Assembly (NCBI GenBank): GCA_030689845.1
Contig: JAUYHV010000047.1
Span: 1 to 17,359, forward strand
DNA length: 17,359 bases
Origin: Dehalococcoidia bacterium
Lineage (GTDB): Bacteria > Chloroflexota > Dehalococcoidia > JACQUA01
Direction: 5' to 3'
Shown here: piece after piece, positions 15,226 through 17,359 of the stretch
Position numbering within the stretch: the first letter of the stretch is position 1
How the letters are laid out: each line of letters begins with the position of its first letter
Notes under the pieces: model-generated
Seen by the model: only the letters and a program-made list of their open reading frames with translations
The model's database searches: none
What the model was told of the DNA's origin: nothing
Position numbers and translations under genes: made by a program

Positions 15226-15576
15226 GGGGACGAATGGGTTCGACAGGGGAGCGCTGAATCGGGATTGCAGGCCGAGGTTGCTATCACCTCGTTAAACAGG
15301 TAGCAAAATACAACTGCCGAAGCAGTTCCAGTCGCAGCCTAAATAAGGCAGCCGTCTGACCCCATCTCACCCCGATGGGTGGGAATCAGGCGTCGAAATG
15401 TCGGGGTGCGGCGTGCCCGATTCTGATAGGGAGCGTCAAAGAAAAACTCAGATTGTCCTGCCGCAGTTGGTCGGTTCCGGACGGCGGGATGAAAAAAACG
15501 AAGCCGGATAAACCTGTAGCATATCTCGGGCGGTCTTCTTCTGGACGGGGAGTTCAACTCTCCCCCGTCTCCACCA
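15226..15576 (+). ncRNA. ssrA: Transfer-messenger RNA (tmRNA)
   Basis: The 351-nt RNA rescues stalled ribosomes with SmpB. Its 5' end GGGGACG pairs with 3' CGTCTCC, followed by the discriminator A and an encoded CCA. The conserved 5' box GAATGGGTTCGACAGGGG and the T-arm GGGAGTTCAACTCTCCC are present. The tag frame ends GCA GCC TAA A TAA, matching the usual Ala-Ala-stop; reading back gives a tag ending NTTAEAVPVAA. The expected GCA resume codon is visible as GCAAAATAC, but with four A's it is one base out of frame with this tag; with three A's the tag would be ANTTAEAVPVAA. Either CAA is the resume codon or there is a one-base insertion. The 3' part from 15349 is duplicated at 16646. Confidence 0.93.
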
Positions 15577-15590
15577 AACCCACATTTTCG

Positions 15591-15620
15591 GGCTCCATCT
15601 CACAGATTGGAGCCTTTTTT
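15591..15620 (+). terminator. Intrinsic terminator of ssrA
   Basis: GGCTCCA (15591-15597) and TGGAGCC (15608-15614) form a 7-bp stem with a 10-base loop, followed directly by TTTTTT. It stands 15 bases after the tmRNA CCA end. The second, partial ssrA copy has no such terminator after it. Confidence 0.88.
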
Positions 15621-15656
15621 GTCGCTTCCATGAATGAATAATGTAAACTTGTTTCA

Positions 15657-15773
15657 ATGGAACGCTATCCACCAGCACCGGAAGCTGTATTGACCGCGGT
15701 AACGGCTTAGGAAGTGGTATCAATCCTGGAGGAGGTCATTAAGGACTTAGAACAACAGGGTAAAGAGCATTGA
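15657..15773 (+). pseudogene. Small open frame interrupted by one TAG
   Basis: From ATG 15657 the frame reads MERYPPAPEAVLTAVTA, then TAG, then EVVSILEEVIKDLEQQGKEH and TGA. The second half is a good amphipathic, acidic helix. There is no ribosome binding site. It looks like a decayed small gene of the element between the two ssrA copies; I do not recognise it. Read-through of the TAG is possible in principle but not supported. Confidence 0.3.
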
Positions 15774-15798
15774 CAGATGGTATCATATATGATACCAT
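15770..15798 (+). promoter_or_regulatory. hicAB promoter
   Basis: TTGACA (15770-15775), a 17-base spacer and TACCAT (15793-15798) preceded by TGA, an extended -10 (TGn) motif. Spacer and -10 are covered by the palindrome at 15777-15798. Confidence 0.6.
15777..15798. promoter_or_regulatory. 22-bp perfect palindromic operator
   Basis: ATGGTATCATA (15777-15787) is followed by its exact reverse complement (15788-15798). It spans nearly the whole promoter spacer and the -10 box, so a bound repressor would block RNA polymerase. The ribbon-helix-helix end of the HicB protein is the natural candidate binder (inference). Confidence 0.7.
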
Positions 15799-15874
15799 AA
15801 ACACACATTATTAAATGCCCCGGGGGGAGAAAACTAAAAAAGGAGACAAAGTATGTTCAGGAGGTTTATGCCCA

Positions 15875-16099
15875 ATGGCTCGCGACAAAAAATCTCTGGA
15901 GGCAATCCGGCGGAATCCCAGAAATGTGGCTTTGCGTGACTTCGAAGCACTAATAAAACAGCATGGATATATCGAAGAAGGCGCAAAGCATCCAAAGTCT
16001 ATTATAGGAACGCGGACGATGCCTTACAAAAGAGAAAGCCCAGTTAAATCCTGCTACGTAAAAGAATTATTAGAGATTATTGAAGCGCAAAAGGCGTAA
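15875..16099 (+). CDS. hicA: HicA-like toxin
   Basis: A small basic protein, 74 residues from the ATG at 15875, which has AGGAGG 10 bases upstream; an in-frame ATG at 15815 has no ribosome binding site and was rejected. The sequence has the layout of a subgroup of HicA mRNA interferases: an N-terminal helix SLEAIRRNPRNVALRDFEALIKQHGY, a core around H39 (GAKHPKS), and the closing PVKSCYVKELLEIIE helix that follows the basic strand. The core departs from the usual GSHH form, so RNase activity should not be taken for granted. It precedes hicB by 35 bases, in the usual toxin-first order. Base composition is AT-richer than the core genes, in line with transfer. Confidence 0.65.
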   Translation: MARDKKSLEAIRRNPRNVALRDFEALIKQHGYIEEGAKHPKSIIGTRTMPYKRESPVKSCYVKELLEIIEAQKA

Positions 16100-16134
16100 C
16101 TGGCAAGAGATTACGATTACGATGGAGATTAAAT

Positions 16135-16566
16135 ATGGTAATTAAAGGCAATATGGAAAAAGAGGTAGAATACTATACGAAGTTGCCTTACACCGTGATA
16201 GTTGAGCAATGGGATGACGGGAAGGGCCCTTATTGGGTTGCCAGGATTGCGGAGCTTCCACATTGTTTAATACACGCCGATACACCTGAGGAAGCCATAA
16301 AAGAGATTCAGGAAGTTAAAATTGATTGGATAAAATCCAACCTGGCGAGAAGACTTCCTGTCCCCGAGCCGAGACCGCGCAAATATAGTGGTCAAATTAG
16401 ACTCAGAATTTCACCTTCACTTCATAAACTACTTGCATATAGGGCTGAAACGGAAGGATTGAGCCTGAATCAATATATGGGTACAGCGCTGGCAACGGTA
16501 GTTGGCGTAACCAATAAGCCGCCCCGCTTGAGAAAGGCGAGAAAGAACGCTCTTACTGAGGTATAA
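16135..16566 (+). CDS. hicB: HicB-family antitoxin with C-terminal ribbon-helix-helix domain
   Basis: A 143-residue protein. Residues ~10-65 are the HicB partial RNase H-like fold (LPYTVIVEQWDDGKGPYWVARIAELPHCLIHADTPEEAI, quoted in part), which binds and neutralises the toxin. Residues ~85-118 (SGQIRLRISPSLHKLLAYRAETEGLSLNQYM, in part) are an Arc-like ribbon-helix-helix DNA-binding domain, suited to repress its own operon through the 22-bp palindrome. The ATG at 16135 has GGAG 7 bases upstream; the ATG at 16153 (MEKEVEYYTKLPY) is an alternative and closer to the usual family N-terminus. Intact, with a basic tail after residue 125. Confidence 0.85.
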   Translation: MVIKGNMEKEVEYYTKLPYTVIVEQWDDGKGPYWVARIAELPHCLIHADTPEEAIKEIQEVKIDWIKSNLARRLPVPEPRPRKYSGQIRLRISPSLHKLLAYRAETEGLSLNQYMGTALATVVGVTNKPPRLRKARKNALTEV

Positions 16567-16645
16567 AGTATGGCATGGATAGTATGAGTAAACTAATTGA
16601 ATGTTGCTCATTTTTCCGTCAATTACCGCCATCTTTGGTCCACCT

Positions 16646-16873
16646 CAGCCGTCTGACCCCATCTCACCCCGATGGGTGGGAATCAGGCGTCGAAATGTCG
16701 GGGTGCGGCGCGACCGATTCTGATAGGGAGCGTCAAAGAAAAGCTCAGATAGTCCTGCCGCGGTTGGTCGGTTCCGGACGGCGGGATGAAATAAACGAAG
16801 CCGGATAAACCTGCAGCATATCTCGGGCGGTCTTCTTCTGGACGGGGAGTTCAACTCTCCCCCGTCTCCACCA
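16646..16873 (+). pseudogene. Partial second copy of ssrA (3' two-thirds)
   Basis: Bases 16646-16873 match 15349-15576 with no gaps and 7 substitutions in 228 positions; the match continues a few bases past the CCA to 16879. The copy begins just after the tag-coding stretch and holds the pseudoknot region, the 3' half of the tRNA-like domain and the CCA, but lacks the 5' domain, tag frame, promoter and terminator. It cannot make tmRNA by itself. The high identity and lack of gaps point to a recent duplication or to an element that brought its own ssrA 3' end. Confidence 0.92.
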
Positions 16874-16879
16874 AACCCA

Positions 16880-17359
16880 TATTTCCTGGCCAGATTCAGA
16901 AGATTGAGTATTACTTGAGCACCGGGTGACTATAAAAGTTGGTTTTTCTTCTGGGCAAGCCGTGGGTCGTTGTGGGCTGCCTTCTTCATAGTCCTCTCGT
17001 TATGCCCAATATTGGAGCATTACACCGTCAAATCCGTGGATAATTATCTCAACTTCAAGCTATTGATAACATGGGTCCCGAACATCAAGGGCTAGGATGC
17101 CAAATTAGGCACGGAACCTAAAGGCCATTCATCTGCGGCTCATGTCTTTAGTCTCTGTCGTACAATAATCGAAGCTTCAAGGATATTTCTCAGGAATTTC
17201 ATAGCATGCAGTTGCAGTCTAGCCCGACTTCCGCAGTTTCATAGCTAAGATACGAATTTCCCAATACAAAGTTTACACTACATTTCATGAATTTTGAGTC
17301 TTTGGGGAAGGCTTAATCTAAGCCTCTGCAACAAGATTGTCTGAGCTTCAGTGGGTTGA
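16880..17359. other. Non-coding tail, nothing recognised
   Basis: No open frame of useful length, RNA gene or clear repeat was seen on either strand. A 19-codon minus-strand frame (16930-16989) with a GAGAGG site in front of it is too short to call. The sequence is AT-richer than the enzyme genes and could be decayed mobile DNA. Confidence 0.4.

Noticed and set aside
15815..15874. Longer HicA start at the ATG at 15815
   Set aside because: No ribosome binding site; the ATG at 15875 has AGGAGG and the family-like N-terminus begins there.
16930..16989. 19-codon minus-strand frame starting MKKAAHNDPRLAQ
   Set aside because: Too short to support; perhaps a remnant of a transposase, but I could not match it to a family.

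Overview
The window looks like chromosomal DNA of an anaerobic Clostridia-type Firmicute, possibly of the Peptococcaceae (Desulfotomaculum/Pelotomaculum group). This rests on sigma-A type promoters, strong AGGAGG-type ribosome binding sites, a GC-rich core with AT-richer edges, an smpB/ssrA pair, and several large molybdenum/tungsten bis-pterin enzymes. The assignment is by feel, not by a database search.

Left edge (1-1620): a zinc-ribbon protein runs off the left end on the minus strand. Next comes a ~600-base non-coding stretch holding a broken 5' half of a serine tRNA and several short direct and inverted repeats, which look like an old attachment region. A mazEF toxin-antitoxin pair follows, with its own promoter and operator.

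Middle left (1736-4436): a cupin protein (minus) and an MFS exporter (plus) diverge from a ~460-base intergenic region with a promoter candidate on each strand. After the exporter lies the N-terminal third of a SAM-dependent methyltransferase. It is cut off and fused out of register to the 3' end of an oppositely oriented gene for a small protein ending in Gly-Gly (MoaD/ThiS-like).

Centre (4575-9757, all minus): a 682-residue molybdopterin oxidoreductase with a near-consensus promoter; a 788-residue membrane-anchored surface protein of cohesin-like and CARDB-like domains; and a VOC (glyoxalase-fold) protein.

Right (9988-15620, all plus): smpB, two tandem ~740-residue enzymes of the acetylene-hydratase-like branch of the DMSO reductase family, a 22-bp-stem hairpin, then ssrA (tmRNA) with promoter and terminator. 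The trans-translation pair smpB/ssrA is thus split by a 4.5-kb metabolic insert. None of the three molybdopterin enzymes has an electron-transfer partner subunit in the window.

Right edge (15621-17359): a second, partial copy of ssrA (its 3' 228 nt, about 97% identical) lies 1297 bp downstream of the first. The AT-richer DNA between the copies carries a hicAB-like toxin-antitoxin pair whose promoter spacer and -10 box are covered by a perfect 22-bp palindrome. This looks like a small element lodged at the tmRNA gene. The last ~480 bases hold nothing I recognise.
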